Shown: positions 30,814-43,454, counted from the first letter of the stretch. The stretch: DNA of 64,000 bases from Diphasiastrum complanatum (GCA_029204225.1 CM055096.1:45727346-45791345), one strand, 5' to 3'. Numbers and translations: made by a program. The notes: generated by a model not told the origin, from the letters alone.

Positions 30814-31479
30814 GCTGGAGGAGCAGCAAGAAATCCCCTGGCACCAGGGCGCGCACGTCCAGAACTCGCCAGGCCTGGGACCAGGGAGCCCGGAACGAGG
30901 CACCGGCGCTTCAGGGGCCGGCCTGGCGCCGGCGTCGGCACCTCAGAAAAACTGGCGCCAGGGTGTCGGCACCCGGAGACCACACCCGCTGGAGCGCCCT
31001 AGTGCCTGGGTGCCGGCCATTCCGGGACCCCACTAGTGCCAGGACCACCGGCGCCCCGGTACCACACACCACTGGGGTGCGGCACTGGGCACCGGAACCA
31101 CTGGGCGCCAGGGGGCACCGACGACGGAACCAGGGCGTTACACGCAGGCCCAGGCTCACACGCATGCATGAAAACTGATGGGCAATTCCACTAAATATGC
31201 AAGTAGAGAGTATTTTTTGAAAAGCTTATGGGATAAACGGTCTGACGCCACATGGCAAGAATTCAGGGAGGAGGCAAGTGCAGGGCGGGCAAACAAGGCG
31301 GGCGGGCAGCAGGGCGGCACCTGGGACAGGTGTCAGGAGGCAAACTGAGTCGGGTCCAAACTCATATGTGCCGGTAAGATACGAGGTTGTGGGAGAACAA
31401 TATAAGCGTTTTGCTGCTAGGCGAAGCAGTTGAGTTCTGCACCCTAGATTGTGAGAATCCAATAGCCGAAGGCATCACT

Positions 31480-33830
31480 GGCTTTATGCTCCAACCCGAG
31501 TAGCATGGGGCATGCAGAATCCCGTGTGAATTAGCAAGGTTATCTCTGGAGCGGAGCCACGTTTTTATTTTATTTCTTAGAGGTTATGCTTCTTTCATTC
31601 GTGGAAATATCTTCCCTTGAAGATTCTAGCCCTTTATGGCTTTCTTGCCTGTTCGACCTAAAAAGAGGTCTTCCTCTAATTTATGCTCTAGGAGTTCGAC
31701 TCTCTTCAGGAGAGTCTGGATTTCGAGATTTTGCTTTCTTTTTTGCAAAACCTATACTAATTGCTTGTGAAGCTCAGATACCACTTCTCTGTGAGTGAGG
31801 GGGAAGACCTTTGGCTACCTCATCCAAGGGGGTCTTTCTTCCAGGGTTTTCTCTAGGCTGGTTGAAGAAGTGTCTTTACTTCCAGTGCATTGAGGAAAGC
31901 TTGATTCTTAGAATCCATCACATATTATTGAGAATAAATAGGGTTTTTGTTTCCTTTTCGGTGACTGGTTTTGCTTCACATAATCGTATATTCAAACCGT
32001 TTAATTTTTGTGTACTACACACACAATTAGAAACTTAAAATTTAAATGTAGAGGTTTAGAAGAATGAGCTCCTTTCCACCTGAACAATAATTAAGATCAT
32101 CAAACTTAGTAGCAGCATTTTGAGAGAGAAGAGAATGTGCCAGAAGAAGGCTGTGGAAAGGGCACAAGCTCTCCCGACCCAGTAGCCGCGTTGATGACCT
32201 TAATTACTGCCATCAAAGAAAAGACCAAGCTTGAAAATAAAGACCTTGGCTTCATTTCCTTTGTGTTGCAAGAAACCTAAGGCTTGTTTATAGTTAGAAG
32301 GAAAGAGCTCCTAATGCAGCTACCAAACTTGCTTGCAGCTGCTTTGAAGATAATAACTTCCAATTCTTACTCGTAACCACTTTTACAACCTATTCTATGC
32401 TAAAGGTGGTTGGCTACCGCCGCCGCCAGAAAAAAAAACCCATATCCTGAGCCAGCTTGCTACACAGTAGCTATAAGCTGCCCTTTCTGCTGCTGAAGAC
32501 AACTGCCTACACAAAAATCCTTATTATAAAGCATATGAAAATTGCTTAAATAAAAGACCATATATAAGCAATGTACTTTGTTGAATCGGCAGAATTACTT
32601 CTGCCGAAGCATCAGATAGAATCTTTTAGATAGATCGGCGAAATTGCTTATTAAATCATATATAGATAATGTACACGAATCAACTCTATTACTAAGAGTG
32701 TTTTTGAAATATGTATCCATTTTTATCATAACTTCAATTTCAAGATGTATGTATAGTGGTGCATACTTCAATTTCTGAAACCAATATTGTTTCTACTTAA
32801 ACAAAGCTTTGTTCTTGAAATAGAACAAATTCAAACATGGCATGGGATGATATTCGAATTATATTTAGTATTACCAAGATTCTCTTCGTTCTTGGTTTAC
32901 AAGTCAGTTTAATAAGATTGAAGCTTTACTTACTCTAGGTCTCTCTGATTAATCCGTATCATGCTTTTTATGATGCATCAGCGGTATTTCTCACATTTCA
33001 TCGCACCAATAATATAAAACTATGTATCAAGGATCAGTTTACCATGCTAATTATAATGGAAGTTATTTTTCGTTTACATTGTTTTCTATGGGCTTTGGTT
33101 CCAGCTCGTTAATTTGGGTACTTCTATGAAGTAAACAAATTAAGCAGTAAAAGATGCAAAAAATTATTTTGCAATTGCATATACGGGGAATGAATCCCGG
33201 GTAAAGACCAATAGAATTGAAAGCTATGTTACCTTCGAGATTAGTTACCATTGCAGCAGTTATTTATCAGTTACTCAGACATAAATTAATAGCATGCCTC
33301 TAATAATTATTATATTCAAGCCTGTGAGAAAGCAGAAGTGTTGTGGATCCTAATTAATTAATGCCAATAAAACACAATTACATACCACCCAAGGGATGCC
33401 TTGGACCCTTATCTCAGATATACATAGATGTTGTCCATAAATGGCAACGACCCGTCGCATAAACGAAGAAAAATCTAGGGCCCTTCAAAGAAAAAGTATA
33501 AGATGCTAACCATCCCACATGCTTGAAATTAGGCTTTTCCTGGCTATCACAATATTCCAAGAAATAAACAATGACACCCTTTTCTAGGTTCCTCCCATTT
33601 CGTAGAAATAAAGCCTTTTTTTTATCTGCTAAAGTTTGCTATTCCTTCGATCTATGAATGAATCACCCCTGGGTCACTGCAAGGACAAATCGCCAATCAC
33701 TATGCTAAGATAGTGCTTGAGCTATTTTCACACAGAGCTACTATTTTTTAGTTCTTGTTTATTATTTAATAGAGAGCAAAATTGAATAGAGGGCCTTTTG
33801 AGTCAGAATTGATGTTGATGCTTTATTCAT
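31480..33830. other. No nuclear gene; possible organelle-derived insertion (NUMT/NUPT candidate)
   Basis: The sequence character changes: few repeats, many short stem-loops (for example TCGGCAGAA-TTAC-TTCTGCCGA at 32586-32607), and a style I associate with plant mitochondrial intergenic DNA. No mitochondrial or plastid gene could be identified with certainty, so the origin is a guess. The minus-strand frame at 33063-33251 is unassigned. Confidence 0.25.
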
Positions 33831-33889
33831 AAGATAATAATGTTTTGCAAAGCTCATTGTGTAACTTCTGCGACAAAAAATCATTTGCC

Positions 33890-34950
33890 ATGTCCGTGCC
33901 GAAATACAACCTTAGATCCACATGTCAAAGTTCACAAGCCCAAGAGGGAAGTGAAGACACTATTGACAATGTGGACCTAGGAGTTGAGGTTAACCCCTCT
34001 CAAGTTACCACACACCACCACCTACGGTTGAACATGTCACCAGAATTGACACTGTTGATCCTGGCCAATCATCCAAGTCAATGGAACAGGATGACACCAC
34101 ACCACAAGAAGACACAATCCTTGGACTTCATCTCTATGGCAAAGAGATTCAGACAGATCTTTTGCAGGTATGTCAGATGATGTGTCTGGAATGACTTTAT
34201 TTATTTATTGTACACGTTCCACTACTTTGCAAGCTTTTTTTTTTGTATTCATCATAATAGTAATGTTTGAACGTTATGTATTAGGATGTGATATCAACCT
34301 ATAGAGTGAAAAAGAACACACCTCCTCCACTTGTGCCGCTTTGTCGCCTTGTAGTAAATGAGTCTATCCGCATCGTTCGTGAGAATGTGGTAGCTCTGGG
34401 TCCCATGTTTTGGGATATGGGATACCTTAAAGAGCTTGGTGTTTTTCTGGTTTCTGTGAAAAGAATTGGGAAGCCCGAGCTTGAAGTTTCTCGCTATGAT
34501 CTTGATGATTGGGGTCCGCAACCATGAAAGGATTCACCTATCAAAGAAAAAATTCATCATATGGGATGGAAAGTGCAGGCATGGATGAATATGATAAAGC
34601 AAGGTATAATAAATTTATTTGCTTCTTTATGCATTTGTTTTTTTGGAGCTTTCTTTGTCAATGTTCTAACTTTTGTTGAGTACAACCAAAATTTTCGACA
34701 AACAGGGCTCGACATGTGAGAGTGGAATGCAGCCTCATAGAAGTAACTAGATCACAAGAAGGTGGACTGCTACTGGCCCTACATTCCATAAATCGGTAAG
34801 ACTCACATTTATCATGCAGTTTCCAGTTCTCGCAAGTTTTTATTCTCTCTTCTGTGCTTGTCTAAAATACGTCCTTAACAAACATTGTAATTGTTTTGCA
34901 GACTAATGAGAGTACATGTCCCACACACACATTATTGTCGTGATGTAAGA
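33890..34950 (+). pseudogene. ParB-like gene copy 2, 5' half
   Basis: Starts MSVPKYNLRSTCQ, matching copy 1. Exon 1 runs to about 34165 (HLYGKEIQTDLLQ after a probable frame error); a GTATGT...TTAG intron (about 34166-34283) is absent from copy 1. Exon 2 has VPLCRLVVNESIRIVRENVV and GYLKELGVFLVSVKRIGKPE, then a stop at 34525 and a frameshifted equivalent of FIVWDGNHR. Exon 3, about 34709-34794, reads ARHVRVECSLIEVTRSQEGG and LLLALHSINR with a GTAAG donor. Exon 4 starts at 34902 (LMRVHVPHTHYCRDV), where similarity to copy 1 stops. The rest of the gene lies opposed on the minus strand. Confidence 0.65.
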
Positions 34951-35153
34951 AATTGCTTCAAGGGTTGTACAATTGTGGTGTCCCATTTTCTTTTTTTTAG
35001 AAAACAAGCGAAGAAAAGAAGTAGACCAAAGATTGAGAGATGAAGAAACCAAGGACAATTGAAAAGACAGAAGTGAGGTGTGTGAATAAATTGTAACAGA
35101 TGGATGTTAGTTTAGGATATTTATGGATGAAAAGACAGATGAATGTAATGAAG

Positions 35154-36570
35154 TCAAACCACCATGAACATGGTGGTCAGCTCCCATCGTGTGATCCCAA
35201 GATCATTCCATTCAATGGGATACATGGACGCTGGGGAGTCAATGGTGATCCAATCATCAGTCTCTGAGGGCAATTTGTCAATCACTTTTTCCTTCTTGAT
35301 AATAGACATCAACCATCTGCATAGTTCAAGAATACTTTTAGTAAGGACAATCCAAGATATTCTCACACAAAAAAAAAATTGTTGTCATTATTACTGTATG
35401 GGCTTTGTGAAATATACTTGTACGCAAGTCTCTTGGCAGACAAAGTGAGTTGTGGTTGCTTGTCTACAGGAGCTGCATTTTCATGTCCTTCACCAGGTCA
35501 CTGAATGCATGAGCAAAGTGAAGTTGTCGTTGTCTTCTGAAATATGCCTCTTCATCAGGAAGTTCCTCGGAGCTAGCAGACAAGTTTTTCAAAAGTGATC
35601 TAGCAGTCTCCATCATGTGCAACCAATATGATTCCTTGGCCATGAATTTGTGGAAACCCTTGTTATCAGAAGTCATGCAAAGCGAGTCTCAAGTTTCTTT
35701 GTTTCCTGCCAAGATGCCCAATATTTCCTTTCTCCTACAAATACAACAGTGCAAAAAATCAATGTACGTAATTATATTTGCATTATGGCATCACAAAACT
35801 CACCCCTAGCGGTATATGTATACGCACTTATTTGGCCCAACGCTGGATGAAACAATCATCTTCAATTTGTCTTCGGTCGCCACTAGACCCTTTCCCTACC
35901 AATCAAGATTAAATAGAATTTGGAAAAAACCTGTGCCATTTGCAATATTGGCAATAAAGGACAATTTTGTAGCTTTGTCTTTGATTGAAAGCTCGACGGC
36001 CTGTTGAGAACGACAAAGAGAGAGAATGATTTGAATCATGAAAACATGAGCAAAGATGGCATTGCATGTACCAAAAAATAAGTGTCAAGTCTATTCATGC
36101 TCGATGTGTTTATCACACATACTCTAATTTCATGGCACTGTAAATCTGCCTTTTCCTCGATCAATGTGGTTCGATCAATTCTAGCCTCGGCTTGTGATAC
36201 CATTCTTTTTAAGTCATCTGGTGCAGTCCATTTACGAGCAGATTGTTTGTTGAGTTCGTTACGATACAAAATTACAGTACCATAAAAATTCTATATAGGA
36301 ATCATATTTTTGAACCTTCAAAGCCAATTGAGCAAGTATGACCATAGGGCAATTGAACCATGGCAAAGATGGAAGTAGGATGAGAGGAGGCGGCAGATTG
36401 ATCTCACAGAAGCTTCAGCTTCTTGTCCTTCCTTGGCATTCTTTATAAGGAAGTAGCAGTAGTCTTGATGCTTTCACCAGAGCTCCCATTGTAACTCATA
36501 AGTCTCAGGCTTTCTCCTTTGGGCTCTGTCTGAGAGCACTGGAGACATATGTATTGGTTGCTTCTTTTTC
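35154..36570 (-). pseudogene. ParB-like gene copy 2, inverted 3' half
   Basis: Minus-strand blocks follow copy 1 exon by exon: LPWFNCPMVILAQLALK (about 36350; copy 1 KPWYNVSMVVFAQLVFK), RMVSQAEARIDRTTLIEEK (36269-36130), KLSFIANIANGTGFFQILFN (about 36006-35823), MTSDNKGFHKFMAKESYW with AYFRRQRQLHFAHAFSDL (about 35736-35424), and DDWITIDSPASMYPIEWNDL (35320-35154). A stop in LDW*GK, one before MTSDNK and a frameshift near 35470 show decay. The copy 1 C-terminal (methyltransferase-like) exon has no counterpart here. Confidence 0.65.
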
Positions 36571-37365
36571 ACACAGAACTGACAAACTTGCTCATGCTAT
36601 CCTCACAACTAAAACTGGAAAATGAAATACTGAATGAATTCCATCATAGGTCGTCTCAAACAAAATACTGGTTCCTCTCCCTATTGTCATGATAACACTG
36701 TTTCTACTGATGAGAATTAGGATAGAGCATGCATTCCAGCCATGACTTCTAAGTTTGTGAGATTAGCTTCATTTCAAATGTTTCTTGATGAGACAGTTCA
36801 ACAATACAGTGGATGATTGTACAATCTGGTAAAAGATACTGATCTACTGAACCCAGAGACCATAATGCAGAACTAATATATATGAATACTTGACAAGATC
36901 AAATCTGGTATGAAGAAGTTTGCATCCTACACTTCATTGTCACAAATCTATCAAGATGTCATCATAATGGAGAATCTTATCATGAAGAAGAGAGTAGATC
37001 ACTCCTATCCAAACGTACAGATATCAGATAGTTTATCGAAATAATTAGAAGATTCCTAGTCGAACAAACAAGGTCGAAAGGCTACGAATCATCAGGTTGT
37101 ACAACAGAGTCAAACAGATTAGGTACAACAAGTGACCATGAACCTAGTACTTCAAGTTCTGGCTGTCATCAAACTCAAGGTCGTGAAGTGAAGTTTCTTG
37201 AGAAAGACCAATGTAATAGTGCTTTAAATATCATCCAAGTACAAGATGTCCAATCGAAAATCCGCGCTTCTTACAATGACGAAATTTAAAATAGAAGGTT
37301 CAATAGAAAGATTCAAGGGTTCAAGGGTCTGAAGAAGAATCAAGCCGACAAGGGATCGGTGTCAA
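36571..37365. other. No gene recognised
   Basis: Short interrupted frames on the plus strand. The sequence flows into the small ORF at 37366 and could be the decayed upstream part of it, but no motif supports this. Confidence 0.35.
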
Positions 37366-37611
37366 ATGGATCCATCTATATCACGATTTTCTTCAACAAC
37401 TAGTGGCAAGGTGGAAGTATTGGTCGTATCATCTTGCATTTCTCCGAACTCCCAAGAAGACCATAATAGCCTACCAGTTTATTTTGTGAAAGATACTAAG
37501 GGGCACCTATTACCAGTGTACGCCTATCAACTTAGAGGCGATGGTATACTACACTCAATAAGGTGTTATGGATGTGGAGCGAGCCAAATGTCTGTGAGAA
37601 ATTTCAACTAA
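37366..37611 (+). CDS. Small ORF of unknown function
   Basis: 81 codons from MDPSISRFSSTTSGKVEVLV to IRCYGCGASQMSVRNFN. The segment YFVKDTKGHLLPVYAYQLRG looks protein-like, and CYGC could be half of a zinc-binding site, but I recognise no family. Upstream sequence contains stops, so it may be the last exon or relic of a larger gene. Confidence 0.25.
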   Translation: MDPSISRFSSTTSGKVEVLVVSSCISPNSQEDHNSLPVYFVKDTKGHLLPVYAYQLRGDGILHSIRCYGCGASQMSVRNFN

Positions 37612-38866
37612 TTTTGCTATTTTAGTCATATTTGTATATTTGGCAACTGAGGCCAATTTTCATATTAGACTTAGAATTTGACTTTTCAAAGTTATATTAG
37701 TCTAAAAGCATTTGAATAAAAACTTTTGGAAAGTGTGGGAAAGTGTAGTACATGAGTTTAAGTATATTCAAATTTGAGTAGTAGAGACATTGACTAGTAA
37801 TTAAAAGGAAGAGTAGAATTCTCTCTCTCTTATCTCATTTCATGCTTATACATGGTCCTCTTGGGTTCTCTCTTGGGTTCATCTATCTATTGGTGTACTA
37901 TGGTGATATCTTGCAATCTTGTGTGTAGAATGCTTATTTTATGTTATTTTTGGATCCACATGTGTAAAATACAATAGCTTACTCTCCCAAGGTAGAATTA
38001 CAAATTTTTGTTGCCTATATACGATTCCATTACTTATTTCTAATATCCTTTTAGCTTGTTCTCATGTGCTCAATTGGTATGGGAAGATGGAGTTCTGCTT
38101 TTCTTTCTGGCTTTCCCTTCCAATCAGCATAAGCTTAAGGCCATCTTTTTCACTCTCATGTGAAAAGGTACAATCAAGGGAATGTCCCATCCTAAGTGTG
38201 TGTACCAATTCATGGCATTTTTCCTTTTCCCATGTCTTATGCCTATACTTAACATTATGAAAAAAATTTGTTTTCATTTTTCTTCCAAAACCATTGTGAA
38301 TTTTGGGGTCATATATGAATATGACAACTCCTCTGGTTACTCCTTCAAAAACCTTTGAGATTATCCCTACCTTTTACATATAAGTTGTGCTATTGGGTCA
38401 ATCAAAATTGACATCTCCCTTTTTGAATTTTGTGCAAGATAGGTTTATTATGGATGATTTGGCTAGCCCAAAGAGAATGTTTTTTTTCATGTGATAGCAC
38501 TACAATATGTATCTTCAAATATATCAATTATACATAAATTTCCAGCTTTGGAAATTGCAAGTGCAAGTTGTGTTTAAAGATAAGTACATGATCACGTTTG
38601 AAATGCTGAAAGACTATGAAACTTGTTGTAAAACACAACAACAATGCTCATAAGTGGTGTTGTATATGAAAACATCTACAAATGAGAGACATGTACAAAT
38701 ATTGAATTTCATTGAAAGAAAATTTATCGAGTGTGGTCTAGACTGATCACTACCCATGACTAGAGTAAGTACTTCATAGAACATCCACATCTTGTAGTAT
38801 AAGTTCTTTTAGTACAAAGTGCTATGATATAACCTACGAGTGTGGTCTAGATTACAGTAAGGTGCC
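37612..38866. other. No gene recognised
   Basis: AT-rich DNA with a short CT-rich run near 37826. The 113-codon frame at 37919-38260 is hydrophobic and Ser/Cys-rich without motifs and is probably chance. Confidence 0.4.
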
Positions 38867-39189
38867 TTTTAAAACAAAAACATCTTGTAATAAGCTTTTG
38901 GAGTATAAAGTACTACCCAAAGATTATATTGTCAAACATATAAGCAAGGTGGAAGCAATGAAAAGACAACTAAATGATCCAGTACATACCCTAGATTCAC
39001 TCATACATATTAGAACACTTGAGAAGAGATCTATTATCATGATGGAGATCATTTTTAAAACAAAAACATCTTGTAATAAGTTTTTGGAGTATAAAGTACT
39101 ACCCAAAGATTATATTGTCAAACATATAAGCAAGGTGGAAGCAATGAAAAGACAACTAAATGATCCAGTACATACCCTAGATTCACTCA
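38867..39189 (+). repeat. 137-bp direct duplication within a retroelement relic
   Basis: 38867-39003 and 39053-39189 are identical except for one C/T, a step of 186 bp. Each unit reads LEYKVLPKDYIVKHISKVEA then MKRQLNDPVHTLDS, faintly like copia gag helices. The 49-bp spacer (TTGAGAAGAGATCTATTATC...GATGGAGATCA) resembles the 3' interior of N1 near 14880-14930 (LEKRSILMMEII), linking this piece to that family. Confidence 0.75.
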
Positions 39190-42100
39190 CCATTTGCACA
39201 ATAATGATTAACGAGCGAGTCAAAATCTACAATTTTGGATATTTTTTTTCTTCTTCTAATACTTATAGAAGTTAATTGCAACTTACGTTGAAGTTTCTTC
39301 ACATAATTGAAGTTTATGATAGCATAATAAATTACCACCAAACTATCAAAAATATCATAACTAGGTCACTACTAAAGAGAGGGACCCTAAAAAAATGCAG
39401 AGACGATAAGGTTGATTGAGTAGACAAGCCTTTTGTTCCAGAGAAAACATGCGTTATTTAATTTTTGAAATGCCTCAGATTATTTTTTACAAGCAATGAA
39501 AATGATCGAGTAGACCAAGCCTTCTTTTCAAGAGAGAAAATGTGCTGATCAATTTTTGACAAGCCTCGAAACATACTCCACAAGTGAAAAAACATTCATG
39601 CAATGGGTCCAAGAACCATGGGAAATGTTCTTGGGCCACATGCCACTCCAAAAAATAAGTAGAGACTTCATGGGAGATAGATCATGCATATATAAACCAA
39701 CTTGTATTGATCATACTATTACTATCTTTTTGGTCATCTTTATTAGAACTACTACTTTAAATGGAACCTTGCATGAGTCTCATTTTGGTAGTTAGCGACT
39801 CAAACTCTATATATTTTACCTAGTTCTACTTGCTACGTTATTTTTAGTCGTTATTAGCTAGTTAGGGCCTACTAACATGAACAAGCACTCTCTTTGCTCC
39901 TTATTGTACAGTTATGCTCTAACAACTAATAGTGTAAAGTTCTTCCTCACAAAAATAAATTACTCTAACCATATGGTTCTAGGGTTTGCCATAATGGCAA
40001 CTTTGAAGTCTCACAAGCTATTCCAGTTTAATATGTATAGTTAGTTTTTGTAGGGCCTTGTTGTTGTAACACTTAAGTCTTGCCCAGTGCACGGTGATAT
40101 GCTTCAAGAGAGTAGTAGATAAATCACAATGCAAGAAAATAGGTGGATGCTTACTTAGAGCTCTATGCATAACTTATTAAAAGAGAAAGACACCCACAAT
40201 CTTGCTTGATGCATGTCAAGTCGCATTTCTTGCATGGACTATCTAAGCACCACCAACCTTGACTGTTAGATTGTTTTCCACTAGATTTCTACCCAAAACA
40301 AGGTTCTCAACCATGACATATGGATGCATTCTCTAACCTTATAGTGCAAGGCCAACAAACATATCATCAAGTTCTTCTAATCAGCATCTGAAACCTTCAT
40401 AAAATCTTCATAAAAGTGATCATACTCTTGCTGCATAAAACAAAATATACCACCCACGAGAAAAATATGAACCTTGTGGACAAAAAAAACCCATGCGTAG
40501 CATGTTCACTACAATATGGGTATGTTCTGCAAGTCATCTGTCTAGTCCACCTTAATGCAGTCCCTTGCCTGTTTGCTCCTGTATTACAATCAAGATGACC
40601 ATTAAAGTATTCACTTCACTACCACCTGACCTGAGATTCTTATAATAAAAAGACTACTGCAGGATATATAACATTAGTTTGCTTGCAAACATTGCAAGCA
40701 AAGCAAGTGAAGATGTTGAGAGGTTGATCACAGTAGCCAAATCATAGAGCTCTTAGCACCTGGAAGCAAATTCTGAATAGGTTGTAGCAGGTATGCTTGA
40801 GACTATGTCAAACAGCTTCAGATTGAAACTAATCCTTGAGATAGTGTGATTTCTCAGCTTTGGCATGCATCAGCCAACAGCTGTCCGGATTGTATAGAGG
40901 TTACAGAGACTTGAAGAATTTTGCATAATGAAACTGAGTAATCTGCTTCTTGTTAAGATCTACGAGCAAAAGGAAAGTGAGGGTTGATAATACGTATCTG
41001 GAAAAAGAAATCACACGTCAGAATTCTTATAACCAGAAATGAGAGTGGACAGTTCCCAACAATGACAGATACATAGCCAAGATATTCCATGCCTTGCATA
41101 CCGTGATATTTCGGTGAAAACTTTCACAGTGTGCAAGAGATGGAATACATTGCCTACATCCGGATCAGCTTGGACATCACTTCTCTAAAATCTCCATTGC
41201 TTTATTAGGATCAGCGGCATTTTCTTTGGAAAAGTACAATCCTTATCGAATATATCTTACGAGAACAGCAGATTTCTCACGCTCTCCGTCGAACGCACGC
41301 GGGCATGTTGGCTGTATTAAGACGCCCATGTTGCTGGCTTGATTGAGTAGATCATATATTCATTATAGATGGTATATCATATATGGTATGTGGACAATAA
41401 GAAGTCTGAAGAACCCACAAAAACAGAGTCCACTTCCAGCAGCGCAAACTTTAGAGGTACAGGTAGCAGTACTTCCCAGCGTTTTCTGCTTCTACATACC
41501 AAGCCAAGTGATATCTCTGAGCAAAAAAACAAGAACAGAACTGTGATTCCAGCTCCTAAGTCCTCTCCTCTTTCAAACCAAATCATCCTGCATCCTGCTC
41601 ACAGCGCATGCCTAGCTGCAAACTCCAGCTGCTGCCGTCCCTTGCACAGCCGATTGGGCAATCTTTTCCAGCCACAGTGGAAGCAATTGGTGAACCACCA
41701 CAGCTAAAGCTAAATCATTATCCTCACTAAGCACAGCCCATCTGACGTGTTCTTCTCCTCTCTTTCCCACGTCTGGTGCTGCAGCCAAGGACCCAGTAGC
41801 AATCATTCACCAGCATGCCATTTCTGACTCAACAACCTCCTAGGCAGGCACTCAATTCATACTTGCTGGACAAGATCCCCCACACTGAAGCCAGACATCT
41901 AAACTGCAAATCAGTACATTTTCTCTGAGGCTGTATTGATATGGTGGGTAATTGTGGAGTGGGAATGCTCATTGCTGTCTGGCCCATTCAGCCGTCAGCT
42001 GCCACATCTTCACATACACCTGGATCACGCAGCTCAGAAATTAAGCACGTGCTGCACTTTGGTAAGTCTTTGCTATGTAGTATTTACAAGGATTGGGCAT

Positions 42101-43249
42101 TAAAGAAATGATCTGGTAGCACCAGTGTTTGAGCAATAATTTGTGTAGATATGAAAATTATATAAGCTAAATCATGAGATTAGCTTGGACAAGTACTTTA
42201 CAAGACTTCGAAAGTTCGAAATGAAGATTCAAGACTAAGCCACACTGATGACTGATCTAATAAGTGAAAGTGAAAGAGTCAGTAATCATAAACTGCACAA
42301 GGTGGACAGGAAATGCATAATGTGTACTTTCTAAGATTAGATAGAATTGAATTTCAGTCATGGCATGAAGCTTTGGTCCTTAGACACTTGTCAAACTTGT
42401 CAACATCTTAAGCACTAAGAGAATAAGAGTGCTTCAAGTGCTTCCGGGTTGAGGGGCTCCACCCTACTTCTTTTAAGGCCAAATATGCTCCGGCACTGAA
42501 AAACATATATGGGAGTTGATAAAGGGCCGTAAGGTCTTTCTTAGCCCCGTGCCAATAAGAGACAAAGGTAATGCCTCCTATCTCCCTTATGATCTATTGG
42601 TAGACCATTCTCTACTCTCCCACACATGCATGGACTCTCCCCAAGGATTATTCCTATATCCAAGTGTTCAAGAATAAAGTTTATCGCCCCTTGGGTAAAT
42701 TCACAATATCACATGCACATCATTGACTTCAACATAAACAAGTGGGCCATGTGCCACTTGTAGATGGGTATCATTGAATAATAGAGAGGCCTCCCTATGT
42801 GGGTGCTCTTGAAGTTTTAATGTTGGCATATGTAGCAAGTCATTGTCCAATGTCACTAGTACATTGAGGTGTTCTATGTGAAAAAAATATATTGCATATT
42901 TATGTCAATTCATAAATGAATAAACAAACTTTGAGTTGGAGTGGGTGAGTGAGTGAGTGAGTGTCTGTGCATGTGTGCATGAGGGTGTCTTTGAACCTAA
43001 CAAAACCGAACTAAACATTAATAATTACTATAGTATAGAACGAATCCTTATTAAGTGATGTATTTTGCCCTAGTAGAGGATAAGGCAATAGAGGTCTACT
43101 TCTATCATTCCTTGAAATACGTCCATAGTTGAGTAGGAAGGCACAACCGGATGTAAACTTCCTTGTATTGACATTTCATGTCCAATTTGCATCTGTGTAC
43201 CCCTACAAACCATAGAAATAGCCTTCAAAGATAGCATGCCGGCATGCTA
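39190..43249. other. Unrecognised intergenic or decayed sequence
   Basis: No ORF with a recognisable motif, no LTR ends and no primer site. A GAGT microsatellite (42944-42963) is present. The stretch 41280-42060 is slightly richer in GC with a 112-codon Ser-rich frame (41369-41707), which I do not accept as a gene. Confidence 0.4.
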
Positions 43250-43435
43250 AGTGAAACAAGAAAAAAACAATATAGGCTCCAAAGATGGCACACCGGTGTG
43301 CGAAGAGAAACACCAAGTGTGCCATCTTTGCAGGCTACAAAAAAATCTTTGGCATAAAAAAGTTTGCACACCATGTGCTATCTTTTTGTTGAATCATGGC
43401 AAGAAAAAAACTTGCAAACCTCGCAAAATCTGCTA
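43250..43435. repeat. MITE-like sequence related to 25200-25310
   Basis: Contains AAGATGGCACACCGGTGTGC, GTGTGCCATCTTTG and GCACACCATGTGCTATCTTT, forming alternative hairpins, followed by CATGGCAAGAAAAAAACTTG and CTCGCAAAAT as at 25260-25295. Confidence 0.6.
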
Positions 43436-43454
43436 GCAAAATACAAAGGCCCAG

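Larger units (their letters stand above)
29331..31200. repeat. GC-rich, CpG-rich repeat island
   Basis: Base composition changes sharply to GC-rich. It is full of GGCGCC, GGAGGAGCAG and CGCCAGG motifs. Contents: a perfect palindrome GGAGGAGCAG-GCG-CTGCTCCTCC (29481-29503); an AATAAA-containing stretch near 30010 that could be LTR poly(A) sequence; a 37-bp tandem pair (30140-30208); degenerate copies of GTTGGTTAAGTYTGATGTA with GCTTGCTTGGA (30300-30660); and an inverted repeat at 30762-30813. Long open frames on both strands here follow from high GC and show no protein motif. Confidence 0.55.

Noticed and set aside
30792-31178. 128-codon open frame in GC-rich DNA
   Set aside because: High GC suppresses stop codons; open frames occur on both strands, and the sequence is built from GGCGCC repeats with no protein motif.
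33063-33251. Possible small organelle photosystem or respiratory subunit on the minus strand
   Set aside because: Compared from memory with small plastid subunits, none matched; left unassigned.
41369-41707. 112-codon Ser-rich frame as a gene
   Set aside because: No motif, no homologous copy in the window, and no convincing gene context.
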